Part shown: piece after piece, positions 11,674-21,969 of the stretch
How the letters are laid out: the number at the start of each line of letters is the position of its first letter
How positions within the stretch are numbered: position 1 is the stretch's first letter
NCBI GenBank assembly: GCA_036346225.1
Contig: JARFIW010001744.1
Span: forward strand, 81,157 to 145,156
Length of the DNA: 64,000 bases
Direction: 5' to 3'
Source: Platerodrilus igneus
Taxonomy: Eukaryota > Arthropoda > Insecta > Coleoptera > Lycidae
Position numbers and translations under genes: made by a program
Notes under the pieces: generated by a model
Database searches by the model: none
Seen by the model: the letters and a program-made list of their open reading frames with translations, nothing else
Told to the model about the DNA's origin: nothing

Positions 11674-11929
11674 CTATCGAACAATTTTACCATGTAAGAA
11701 AGCTTCTTCTAATTTCTTACACAACTTTATTAATGTTGACATACTATCAATTTCCGTTAGAGCTAATTGACAAATAAAATCAGGTAATGTTGTTTCTTTT
11801 TGGCTAATAATCGGCCTAACATTTTCCTCTCATCCTGCATCGGTCTGCTGCTAACACTTTACGAATTCTCAATTCATAATCCAACTCATCTTTATGCAAA
11901 TAAACTACTTGATACGTCTCAGCCATCAT
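11674..11929 (-). pseudogene. Gag amino-terminal fragment of element B
   Basis: From the double ATG at 11,924-11,929 (minus) the frame reads MAETYQVVYLHKDELDYELR and stops after about 38 codons. A one-base shift continues with TLPDFICQLALTEIDSMSTL and a helix ending HGKIVR-stop at 11,674. A DELxYELxIR start is typical of Gag in several insect Gypsy lineages. Its location about 160 bases inside the 5' LTR supports this. The rest of Gag is missing. Because the LTRs of this copy mostly differ by homopolymer indels, the frameshift could be an assembly error. Confidence 0.6.
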
Positions 11930-12087
11930 GGAATAGACTAACTAACTAATTACAAATTAAACTCAATTGAACAACAACATCAATAGACTAAACCAATCTG
12001 AGGGTAAATGAATTACAAACCACAAGTGTAAACAACCAAAGTCAATCGAAGCCTATACTTTATGTGCTTATACAATTGGTACAGCAA

Positions 12088-12111
12088 TCGAGGCCTACAC
12101 GCTGGGCGCTA
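12088..12111 (-). other. Primer-binding site, lysine-tRNA-like
   Basis: On the minus strand, two bases after the LTR end, the sequence TAGCGCCCAGCGTG closely resembles the TGGCGCCCAACGTG complement of a lysine tRNA 3' end. This is the expected priming site for minus-strand DNA synthesis of element B. Confidence 0.7.
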
Positions 12112-12113
12112 TT

Positions 12114-13965
12114 TGTAGCCTTTACATTCTGATTTTAGTTTAACGAGAATTTCCGATAATTAAAAGGAGCCCACGGCAAATTAAGATGGAAGGTGGCTCT
12201 AAGTTGAGGAAATCTCAAAGGCAAAGCGGCTAGTCGAACTTATATGCTCTGGGTAGAGAATGAGCTGTGGGTCGGGGTGTAATTGCAACCACTAATAATA
12301 AAAATAAGGCGCCACCGTATTTTTTTATACTGAGAAGACCTAATACAAGTCCCTTGTACAAGGCTAATGCGGAAACCTTTCTCCTATAACCGCTATATAA
12401 TTTTAAAGACCACCTAATCTTTAAAGTGTCTTACCTTATGGCTCGACCTTGACCTTAGCAATCCTGCACTGCACCTGTGAACAAATTAAACAAAGAAAAA
12501 CACTGTTTGTGCATTCAAACTCAAAAATAATTAAATACAATCCGAATCGACTTTCATTCCTCTTAAATAAAAATAGTCTTTAGTCCGAAAATAAGAATCT
12601 ATTCAACTGGTATTCAATAATGTAATTTTCTACAAAAAATATGTCTTCCTTTATAAGTTAATTTAAATTAGGAAGAGTTAATTACAATGGTACTGAATAT
12701 ATCCGTACCAATTACTATGTAATGAGGTTTATGTAACAAATTGACAAAGCATAAAATTGCTTATTTATAGAAAGCGTTAATTATGGTAAATTTACCTTAA
12801 TTTCACAGTAAATAATTACAGATAACTTGTTCATAAAATATCAAATGTAAAGATTTGATTTCTAAAAATTAAAGTTGTAAGAATTTACTTTATTTAATTA
12901 GTAGTGACATCTTCTGATGTTTCATTGAGTTAATAAACGAATTATGTAGGAACAAATTACAGATTCATATCGTATGACTACGAAAAATATAAGTGAGGTC
13001 TGTCTTTGACCTGTTCAAAGTTAACACAAGTCGGATAAAGTAAAATTTATCTCGTTACTACGTCGACAGTTCAAACAACATACGAACATAATTTTTTGTA
13101 CATACCAGAACTCCAATTTGCACCTAAATACTTGCTTGAAAGCTGACATATGTGATGACAACGGAAAATTCCATTCCAAACGAACAGCTGCGCTGCATAC
13201 ACGAGAAACACGTCACTTGGCTTCCATTATCTGCGTTTCAATTTACAGATGTTCCAGGAGTAATTCTCACCACGAGAAAACTGATGTTGTTTGTAATTAA
13301 CTTGAATAAATTTATATATGTGATTCCATATTATACAAGAATAGAATTGTTTTCCTCAATTTCGCATGAATACCATTCAGAAAAATTTCTTATTTATAAT
13401 TTACGTTGCAATATATTTTAAAATAAATTATTATTATTCCCAAAGTTACACTGAAAATTTCAATTAATATTATCATAGAAACAAATTCACTTACTGTTCC
13501 TAATGGTCTTTTAACAAAAACTTCATCGTTCTTCACGACTGGTTTCAACAAACAAATGGACCATCCAAAACAATTTATGAAGATAGCTTACACGAGCAAT
13601 CTTCCACCGTGAATGCATCCAACAACAAAAATCAATCACGGACATCGCTCCTAAGAACAATTATCGACCTGCTTGAACCACAGCTATGTTAGAAGTGCCA
13701 GCCGAGCTTGTTGCTGCCCAGTAACAGCGATACCTAGCGGTTATTGAGTAGAGGGGGCTTTAAGAAAGATACCAAACAAAAGCTTTTATATTGTCTCCGT
13801 AGAATTTAACTTTTAACATGAACTAAATACTAGTTATTTATTGGACAATAGATATTATTAAATTAAGTGGATTGGATAACATTATAATGTATTATATTAT
13901 TTAATATTTAATAAAAGGATTGATTATACAGATATATATATTAGGTGGAAAATAAAATTGCTACA
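12114..13965 (-). repeat. LTR of element B (5' LTR in coding orientation)
   Basis: This partner LTR is 1852 bp long. In coding orientation transcription would begin within it and run leftwards. It is followed by the two-base spacer and primer-binding site at 12,088-12,111. Confidence 0.93.
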
Positions 13966-14103
13966 GTGTTTAAAGCAACAATATAGTAAATTATAGGTTG
14001 GGAAGGTTCACTTCAGCCTAAGTGGTGAGAAGAAATATCCTCTGAAGTGTTCCAGAACAACAGCTAATTATTATTATTATTATTTTATTTTTATTTTTTT
14101 TTA

Positions 14104-14165
14104 AGAGGTTTCCTACTGATGATGACCACATAGTGGTCGAAATACGTATCTAGTAATTTAAATAT
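14104..14165 (+). ncRNA. Hammerhead-ribozyme-like motif B
   Basis: This is the same motif as ribozyme A, on the plus strand: CTGATGA at 14,116-14,122, helix II GACCAC/GTGGTC, GAAA at 14,139-14,142, helix III ATA-CG-TAT, and a predicted cleavage position after C 14,150. It lies in the inverted terminal copy of the Penelope-like element. The extra T before helix II is also here. Confidence 0.7.
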
Positions 14166-14206
14166 TTTTTGTGGTTAAGGGTTTTTATTTAATTTTAAGT
14201 AATAAA

Positions 14207-14826
14207 TAAACTTAGATTTCCAGTTTCCACTCTTCTACAGAAAACTTTGCATATATGTTATACCGAGAAACAAATGTGATTACCTGTTGAAGTTAGTGGT
14301 GTAAAGAGCTAATTTTACCAAGATAATGTTGGCGAAAATAAAGTAAGTTGCTGTAATATTTGCCTGCCTTCATTCAAAAACTTCAATGAAACTATATATT
14401 TAGAACTCACCAACTATTTAGTAAACTGCTAAAAACATCATTAGCATAACTTAGTGGAAAGGAATTTTCTATAAAACTAAACTTAAAGATAGAGCGATTG
14501 CAATTCTGGGATTGCCTGCGTCTTCTGCTGCAACTGAAAGATCTTTCAGCACATATTCTTTTTTGCATTGTAAGAAAGGAAATCCCCTAACTACTGAAAG
14601 AGTTGAAAAACTATTATATATCGCACATAACTCCAAATTGTTCTGTGAACAAAGACAAAAAATGTAAATACTGCTTCAGCTTTACCTTCTTGTTTTGAAA
14701 ACTCAGATCCTCCAGGAAGATGTAGCAGTGCAAGTAGCGGAACACATATTACAAATATTTTACAAAGTCGTTACCACAATTCAAAAATACAGATAAGTAT
14801 TTCAAAAAACACTAGTCTAAAAGATT
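14207..14826 (+). pseudogene. hAT transposase carboxyl-terminal remnant (right copy)
   Basis: This is the plus-strand counterpart of 4629-5330. It contains an indel-broken WW-type helix, then LGLPASSAATERSFSTYSF, LTTERVEKLLYIAHNSKLF and the linker ASALPSCFENSDPPGRCSS. It stops at ...NTSLKD where the next Penelope terminal piece begins, so the acidic tail present in the left copy is missing. Placement between ribozymes B and C means the hAT fragment is sandwiched by two Penelope 3' ends in the same orientation. Confidence 0.75.
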
Positions 14827-14833
14827 TTTTTTT

Positions 14834-14895
14834 AAGAGGTATCCTACTGATGATAACCACATAGTGGTCGAAATACGTATCTAGTAATTTAAATA
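14834..14895 (+). ncRNA. Hammerhead-ribozyme-like motif C
   Basis: A third copy of the motif, with CTGATGA at 14,847-14,853, then AACCAC-ATA-GTGGTC, GAAA and ATACGTATC. Compared with A and B, the first helix II base changed from G to A, turning a G-C pair into an A-C mismatch next to the core, so this copy is probably weaker. The downstream flank (ttgtggttaaggg) matches the other two copies until about 14,930. Confidence 0.6.
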
Positions 14896-15226
14896 TTTTT
14901 TGTGGTTAAGGGTTTTTATTTAATTTTATTTAAATCGTGCCACAGTGTTCCTATAGATTATTATTTATTACTGTTTCCTCTAATTCCTATATGAGTAATA
15001 GAACAAATTTCACTGGATAGTACTAAGTTCATGGCACATCTATTATTTGAAGGTGGTCAAATTTTTGTGTGACCCTGTAATATCCTTAATAATTCCTTTG
15101 CAGTGGGACTCTACAGTGTGTAAGAATTTCAAATATGTTAGTGGGGGTTTTCTATCGGGCATAGTTTTTTGTAATTTCAATTTAAAGAAAACCTTTGTTA
15201 TACACACATGTAATATTGGTACATTC

Positions 15227-16855
15227 CTAAAATCTGCTTCGCTTGGATTTTCTGGTGTACTTTACTGCAGGTAAATCGGTCTTAAGATTCCAGCAAAACT
15301 CAGCTAACATTCTGGGGCTCCACTTTCCTTGGTAACATGTTTCCACGATGAATATTTCCTGATGGAAGCGTTCACCATGTTCGTTACTCACAGCTTCTAG
15401 ATTGTTTGGAAAGAAGTCCAGATGTGAATCTAATAAGGGGATCTTTAGTGACATATTAGAGCCAAATGATTTATAGTTTTCCAGAAGCTCAGTTATCAGT
15501 TCTTTCTAGATATCTGCCTTGTAATTTCCAAGGAAGTTATTAACAACATTTTTAAAAGATTTCCAAGCAGCAAGTTCACAGTCATTCAAACTGCCTTCAA
15601 ATCCAATATCATTCATTAGTTTTCTTATATCCGGACCAACAAATATACCTTCTTTTATTTTCGCATCACTTAAATTGGAAAACTTCTTTTTTTGGAACTG
15701 AAATCCACTTCCCTCCCGATCCATTGCTTGAACAAAATTTTTCATAAAACCTACCTTAATGTGTGGGGGAGGGGGGCTCTTTCAGCACGTTATTCTCTCC
15801 AACAATCAATGTTTCTCTTTTTGGCCACTGTTTCTTAAGATAATGATTCTTTCTATCTCTGCTGTTCCACTCACACAAAAAACAACAAAATTTTGTATAA
15901 CCAAGTTGTAAACCAAGTAACTTAAAGAACTCCACAAACATGCCATGAATGTTTCTCGTACTGAACCATATCCAACATAAGTTTCATACTTTAATATGTC
16001 TCCTTCATGTTAGCTGCATGAACCAAAGGTATTAACAGGTATTTATTCCCAAAATGAAGAAGAACCGCTTTCAAACTACGTTTTGAAGAGTCTATAAAAA
16101 GACGTTATTCATCAGGATTGTGGGTATGTTCAAAAGCTTCCAGTAAAGACTCCACATTATTGCAGTAAACTAAGTCCGCACACTGTTAGAAAAAACATTC
16201 AAAATAACACTGTCTGTCACGGAAACCACTTATTTTTGTGATGCATTGTAAAAGATTCCATCCTTTCAGTCGTAATGGTAGTATTTCAGCTTGATTCTTG
16301 GATAAATGTAGATCATGAACGAGATCATTTAGTTCAAACTGATTTATTAAGTGCGGTTCAGTAGTTGTATTTTCTAAAAAGTCTGGGTCTCTCCTTTCTT
16401 CATTATCCGATAAATCTGTACAACCTTCAACAACATTGTCGTCTAATTCCCATGTTTTTAATGCTACCGGAATTGGAAGCTGTGGACTGTGAGGCACTGG
16501 TCTTAAAGCAAAGGGAATATTGGGATATTTAACAGTGTGTCTGGTCTTAACTGTTATCCCTGATATTTTAGTTAAACAAAAATAATAGTGTGGAGTGACC
16601 CATAGGTTCTCTCCAAACCATCAAAACTGCAAATGTCATGTGACGGAATCCATTCAACCAATCAGTTAACAACGTAACATATGAATTACAACTATGAGGG
16701 GCCCAGGACTTATCCTGATCACCCGATTTACATCCAAAATATAATTCATACAATTTTTTTATCAATGGAGTTATATTTCTCCTCTGAGACTTTAGTGTTA
16801 CCTCACCACAAATACAGCAGAAGCAGTCTGGGTGGTTAATGCAACTACGTGGCAT
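15227..16855 (-). pseudogene. Decayed arthropod repeat-family protein, function unknown
   Basis: Consecutive minus-strand pieces in changing frames form one collinear protein. It starts MPRSCINHPDCFCCICGEV (cysteine-rich, zinc-finger-like, start at 16,853-16,855), then HMTFAVLMVWREP, NDLVHDLHLSKNQAEIL, a region with RLFIDSSKRSLKAVLLHFGN, LGYTKFCCFLCEWNSRDRKN, AKIKEGIFVGPDIRKLM and NEHGERFHQEIF near the end. I know this motif series from high-copy predicted proteins in insects and other invertebrates that behave like mobile elements, but I cannot name an enzyme activity. At least four frameshifts and two stop codons (for example one before RLFIDSS) make it a pseudogene. No terminal repeats were identified. 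Confidence 0.7.
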
Positions 16856-16899
16856 TTTTATTAAAAATTTCACTGTAATACACTCGCAAACACTTAACA

Positions 16900-18785
16900 C
16901 AGATCATTTAAACAGTACAACACGGAAAATTAAATCACAAACTAATAGGAAAAGAATCGGTACCTGACGAATGAGCTGCAATACTCGAGAGCTCACATTA
17001 GACTAACTGAAGATATTTGTTAGTTGCGTATGTTTGATTTATTTTAATATAGCTCGAGTCATCTAAGTCGTAAAAACTGGACAAAACTAAACACGCATAA
17101 AGTACGCGTACTTCAGTGTGATTAATCACGCAGGACATAATTGCTAGTTATGTAATTTGGATGAATCATAGCATGTGTCATTTGTAAATGATTTCATTAA
17201 TGTGTTGAAATAATAAAATTATATTATTATTTATCCTGGACATTAAGAACAAAAATGAAATGTTTAGTTTAAATAGCAAGATACATATTGAAAAAAAATC
17301 AACTTATTATTATTAAACAAGCATAGTTAGTGCCCATGTTATGTGCTAAATAAAAAATAACAATTACAAAAAACTGAGTCCGATAGCAAATTTCTGACTT
17401 CATATTCGGAATCAGCGATCAAAAATACATAAGAATTCGCAAATGTTATCCTTGTAACAAAATCTTTGTTGACCAGTGTTATTAGACGAATACTTTGTTT
17501 AATGATTAATTATAAACTTCCTTCTTTATTTGATTTAATCATTACTTGGGAAGTATCTATTTATTTTTGAAGATATAAGTTTGTTTATTATTCTTATTAG
17601 TTTTTACAATATGTTTACACTTCATTAGTTAACCCTATTTCATTTTGTATATGTTATGCCACTGTCATAAAAGTAATTTGTTATTTTCAAGGTTAATATT
17701 AGTAATTTCTTGTTCTGTTCATTTTTCAAAAAGGACAACCATTTTTGTCTTTTGTCTGTGTGGTGCAAGCTCACATGGTCACGGACTTTACAGCAATTTT
17801 AAAATTAATCAGTTGTGTAAGTGATCATCCAATGTTATTTGTTGGGATTGTTAGTTGTTGTAGCCCTATAGTACCTGATACTGATGTTATTTTGGGAAAT
17901 CAGAATTTGCTGGATAGTGATTTTAGCCGACCACGTTTTATTCCATCTAAAGAACAACTTGCACCATCGCTTAATAGTCTCATTTTTTTTTGTTTTCTTA
18001 ATTGTATCATCAATGTAAACTGTTCAAGTTTACAAAATTATACTTGGGCATTTACTTTGTGCTATTTATGGTTGCCATAGGGATATGGGCATTCAAATAT
18101 GCATAAAAAACAGGGTGCTCCATTTACAAAATGCCATGTTTGACAGAACACGTATTCCTTCAAAGATATAACACTAATCATTCTGCATATACTTTGTTAA
18201 GAATTATTTTTATATTACTTTAAATGCCAGCAAATAGTTCATATGTAGTGCCCCATCCAGTATCTACAAATAAATAAACACGTATACTAGCAAAGCTGTC
18301 GTTTTATAATAATTGGTACTCTTCTTATATTTACCTAAAGCATGTTGTTCCGGGATCTAGATAACTTAACCAACATACCACGGTAGCCAGCCAAAATAAT
18401 TAAAATGGGATTTGAAATTTCCATGTCAAGGACAAATGAGTGTGGTTCAGAGGATCGAACGACAGTTGGAACCCACGACTTGGACTGAAGTATGGGTTAG
18501 GGGTATACCCAAAATACAAAATCCAAAAACCGAGAGCTGGGCTAAAAACATTAAACATTTCCATTAGGGAAGCAATAAAAATATTAGTCATTTACCAGTA
18601 ACGCAGAAAACTAAAAGGAAAACTAAAGATATTTAGCTAAAGTAAATATTGAGATATAAGTTCTTCAATATGTAATAAATAGAAAAATATTGACCACAGT
18701 TCAAACTTTAAAATAGTGAGACTATACAGTTGAAATAAAAGTGCAAAAAATTCGAATGCTTTAACACGCCTTAGGCTGAGGAAAC
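16900..18785. other. AT-rich stretch without recognised genes
   Basis: No domain-bearing frame was found. A 111-codon plus-strand frame at 17,745-18,080 is hydrophobic in parts but has no recognisable motif. A small palindrome agtacgcgtact occurs at about 17,100. Confidence 0.5.
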
Positions 18786-19390
18786 ATGGCAACTCTTGCT
18801 CAAAATTTTAACATATCCGAAAATGATCTTAATCGGCCACATTCATGGGACACGCAATTGGTATTCCGTGTGCTCGGCGATATATATCAAACGACTAAGA
18901 TGTCAAAACTACTTATGTTAATGGAGATGGAAAAGCTATGCAATTTAAAGATAAAAGCATTGGACGAAATTAACTTTTATCTTGCAGAACAAACCAGTCA
19001 ACAGAAAATCACATAAATCATGATGAAATTGACATCACTCTATTTAATGAAGATATAGAAGTGAGCTTAAAAGACTCTGTAAACTTAGAAGATCAAACCA
19101 AAAAGTGTAAAGAAATACCTATAAATAAAAAGTTATAGTAATGCTTGAAAGAAACCAACAGATAATTAAAGCCAACAAAGAAAACGAACACAATAAAAAT
19201 TAACAAAGAAAAAGAGACAACTGGTTCCTTGGACTAATGAACAAAAAATAATTGTTGAAAATTGCTTTGCAAAACATAAAATCTAAAAAAAACCCCAAAA
19301 CGTCACGAGTGTGAAAAGTTAAAAAAAGAGTTTCTGGATATTTTAGATAATAGACTGACTAAAAATAAAAGTTTACGTTCAGAATAATTA
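18786..19390 (+). pseudogene. Probable tyrosine-recombinase-like relic (carboxyl end)
   Basis: The open frame starts MATLAQNFNISENDLNR and later reads DIYQTTKMSKLLMLMEMEK. Between these, the next frame reads ATFMGHAIGI, so a short frameshifted window interrupts it. A FMGH block followed by a YRLP-DxxQTAKxSKLLMLMEKG-like block is, in my recollection, the carboxyl end of animal Crypton/phage-integrase-like proteins, with the catalytic tyrosine just before the QT segment; here that spot is scrambled. Downstream at 19,210-19,390, PWTNEQKIIVENCFAKH and a decayed helical stretch match the module that often follows in these proteins. Upstream catalytic boxes are absent. Confidence 0.45.
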
Positions 19391-20012
19391 TGTCTCGTCC
19401 AAATAATAATTGTATTTTGGTAAGATCGTATACTTTGTACGTTATACAAGTATTATTTTCGATATTTTTTATTTACACTAATAATATTGTAGTTTTAGAA
19501 ATGTTTTTAGTACAATGCATTTAGCTTCTAAGTTAAGGTTCTAAGCAAAAACTACATTTATATATTTTCTGGAAAAATAAAGTTTCAATTGAATTGCATT
19601 TTTATATTATAAAGGAAGGCGTGTGTCTGTGTTAATATTTATATCATGACCCGTAATCAAAATAATCCTAAAATAATCAAATCTCCTAGGGCAGAATATG
19701 AAAATGAAATAATTATTGTTTCTTCCCAGCTATGAACCATAATTTATTAGTACCAAAAATATAAGTTGTATAAATTATATTCTGATTTATGAGACTACAT
19801 TTCGGAATTTACTTCCAGAGATCGAGAATCAGATAAATTAATATCTTTCAGAACTTTTAAAAAATAGAACTGCCTTACACATTACTAAAACGGTATAATG
19901 GTGATTTGTTCAAAAAACCTTTTGCTCTTCTGGGTCTGTCGCTGCGTGTTTGTGTGTGTGTGCAGGAGATTTCCAAAGTGTGTAGGCTGTTAATTTTAAA
20001 CTGGTATGTGGT
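19391..20012. other. Non-coding flank of the mariner-like element
   Basis: AT-rich; no gene or repeat structure was recognised apart from a short GT run near 19,955. Confidence 0.5.
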
Positions 20013-20014
20013 TA

Positions 20015-20278
20015 TACTGTGTAACCGTAAAGTCCAGATTCCTAATAATAAAATATTAAAAAATAATAAAAGTATTTTTATGAAAACTCCAAAAACACGT
20101 CAATTTTAGTTTTTTCTTGCGGTTTTATTGCTTATAGTTTTAGCTCTGTAGATTCATCCCCTAAGGTAGGGTAAAATCAACCCTTGAAATTTTAAATAGC
20201 AATATGAGTCAAGTGACATATCATTAGAAAGCCTATTTCGTCCTCTATTCAAAAATGTCTTACTTTTTAATCTTCGTC
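20015..20278 (+). repeat. Left terminal inverted repeat of the mariner-like element
   Basis: About 264 bp that pair with 21,714-21,967 as reverse complement at roughly 85-90% by eye. Strongly conserved blocks are acatatcattagaaagcct and ttttattgcttatagtttta. Confidence 0.88.
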
Positions 20279-20513
20279 AAGTACTTTCCGAGATATTGAT
20301 TTTTCTAAAAATTAAGTTAACTAATATAAAACTGACCTGGCGTTCCATTTGCAATATTGCAATATTAATACTAACCCTTTATTCAAAAAATATTTAGTTA
20401 CCTATTACATTCAACTGTTAAAGTAGTTGTTTCAATAAACGACAAATGATCAACAAAACTGTTAAAATTCATAGAATTTGCATTAGTTCATTGTAGTTTG
20501 ATGTTTTGAAATT

Positions 20514-21585
20514 ATGGTTAATTTAACCGAAACTCAAAGGATTAAAATTTTAATTTATCTTGGTTATGGTAATCTAACAAGGACTCACAATGTGTGCGCA
20601 TTGTTCAATGCAAAATACCAAAATCGTCAGATAACACATTTAACGGTTGGAAAAATAGCCAAAAAATTTTTGGAAACTAGTAGTGTAAAAGATGTGCCTA
20701 AAACTGGTCGTCCAAAAGTCAATATTGATATTAAGTTAGAAGTTCTTTTGAAAGTAGAAGAGAATCCACATTTGTCGACATGATCACTTGCTGTGGAAAA
20801 CAAAATTAGTCAGAGTTCAGTGCATAAGATTCTAAAGAAGGAAAAGTTTCATACCTACAAAATTCAAACAGTTCAAGAACTGAACGAAGACGATTGTGAT
20901 AGAAGACTGCAATTTTGTGAAGTGGTTATGCACATGCAAGCAAACAATCCAAATTTTTATCGTCTCATTGTATTTTCTGACAAAGCAATTTTAACTGTAA
21001 ATGGAGACGTTAATCGACAAAATTGTCCTTACTGGAGTTGAGAATCCTCACTGGATGCGAGAAACTCACACTCAATACCATCAAAAGGTAAATGTGTGGG
21101 TAGGAATAACAGGCGACAGGATATTAGGACCGTACTTTTTGATGACACCCTCACTGGAGAAATATACCTCAATTACCTTAAAAATGATTTACTACCTGCT
21201 GTTGTTGCACTTGAACCTGATGAAGAAAATCCAGATCTCCTTAATAGAGTTTGTTTTCAACAAAATGGTGCACCGCTTCATTTCGTGCATAATGTTTGTA
21301 AATTTCTAGATGCTAACCTTCCAGGTACATGAATTGGCAGGTGAGGGCCAATAGAGTGGCCAGCTAGATTGCCAGATCTTACTCCACTTGATTTTTTCTG
21401 TGGGGTTATTTAAAATCTAAAATTTATACCACGAGGCCAGAAAATCTTGACAATTTAAAACGGCGAATAACTCAAGAAATTCGTCTTATAGAGGCAGACA
21501 TAATAAACAATGTACTTCAAGAATTTTTAAATAGAATTGCTTACTGTCAAGAAGTGAATAAGTGGCAATTTGAACATTTAATATA
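20514..21585 (+). pseudogene. Mariner-type transposase with DUF4817-like amino terminus
   Basis: It begins MVNLTETQRIKILIYLGYGN, a helix-turn-helix start typical of insect proteins annotated with DUF4817. A second DNA-binding helix region SQSSVHKILKKEKFHTYKIQ follows, then the catalytic core: RLIVFSDKAIL (first D), RVCFQQNGAPLHFVH where the family has QQDGAP, so the second catalytic D is N, and LPDLTPLDFF (third acidic residue D). An in-frame TGA at 20,781-20,783 replaces an expected arginine codon (CGA to TGA is a common decay change). Frameshifts lie near 21,040, 21,140 and 21,330. The stop is at 21,583-21,585. It cannot encode an active enzyme as given. Confidence 0.88.
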
Positions 21586-21713
21586 ATTTTAGTTAAATTT
21601 TAATTTCTTGAGATTTATTTTGATTGACGATTGATTAAATAATTTGTGATTGTACTTTATTGCATTAGTAGTTAACTTAATTCTTGGAAAAATTAATTTC
21701 TTGGAAACTAATC

Positions 21714-21967
21714 GATGAAGATTAAAAGTAAGACATTTTGAAAAGAGGACGAAATAGGCTTTCTAATGATATGTCACTTGACCCCTATTGCTATTTAAGA
21801 TTTTAAGGGTTGATTTCATCCTACCTTAGGGAATGTATCTAGAGAGCTAAAACTATAAGCAATAAAACTGCAAGAAAAAACTAAAATTGAGGGATTTTTG
21901 AAGTTGTCATAAAAATACGTTGTTTTCATTTTATTATTAGGCATACGGACTTTACGGTCGTACTGTA
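21714..21967 (-). repeat. Right terminal inverted repeat of the mariner-like element
   Basis: Reverse-complement partner of the left repeat, about 254 bp, ending at a TA dinucleotide. Confidence 0.88.
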
Positions 21968-21969
21968 TA

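Larger units (their letters stand above)
6667..13969 (-). mobile_element. LTR retrotransposon B with 1.85-kb LTRs
   Basis: Direct repeats 6671-8526 and 12,114-13,965 both begin TGTAGC and end GCTACA and are flanked by GTGT on both sides (6667-6670, 13,966-13,969), a 4-bp target duplication. The uninterrupted target is visible at 5535-5580 in the opposite orientation, confirming both boundaries. The coding strand is minus: a primer-binding site matching a lysine tRNA end lies next to the right LTR and a purine-rich tract next to the left LTR. The 3.6-kb interior holds a Gag start fragment and integrase but no RT or RNase H, so the copy is internally deleted and non-autonomous. Confidence 0.92.
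13966..14829 (+). repeat. Right arm of the Penelope/hAT inverted repeat
   Basis: The arm begins at the GTGT duplication and continues as the exact counterpart of the left arm in opposite orientation: Penelope terminal repeats, ATT tract, ribozyme B, hAT remnant. It ends at AAAAGATT, where a further Penelope 3' end with ribozyme C begins. Confidence 0.9.
20015..21967 (+). mobile_element. Tc1/mariner-superfamily transposon with 260-bp inverted repeats
   Basis: The ends are inverted repeats TAC(T/A)GTG.. with a shared ACCGTAAAGTCC block, flanked on both sides by TA, the expected target duplication (20,013-20,014 and 21,968-21,969). The single gene inside encodes a mariner-type transposase broken by a stop and frameshifts. 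Structurally the element is complete at about 1.95 kb, but it is inactive in the given sequence. Confidence 0.9.

Noticed and set aside
7712..13421. Identical 89-codon frames at 7712-7981 and 13,152-13,421
   Set aside because: They lie in the two LTRs of element B, which are nearly identical because the insertion is recent; identity is not evidence of a gene, and no domain is present.
17745..18080. 111-codon plus-strand frame
   Set aside because: No recognisable motif, no neighbouring exons and AT-rich context; likely chance.
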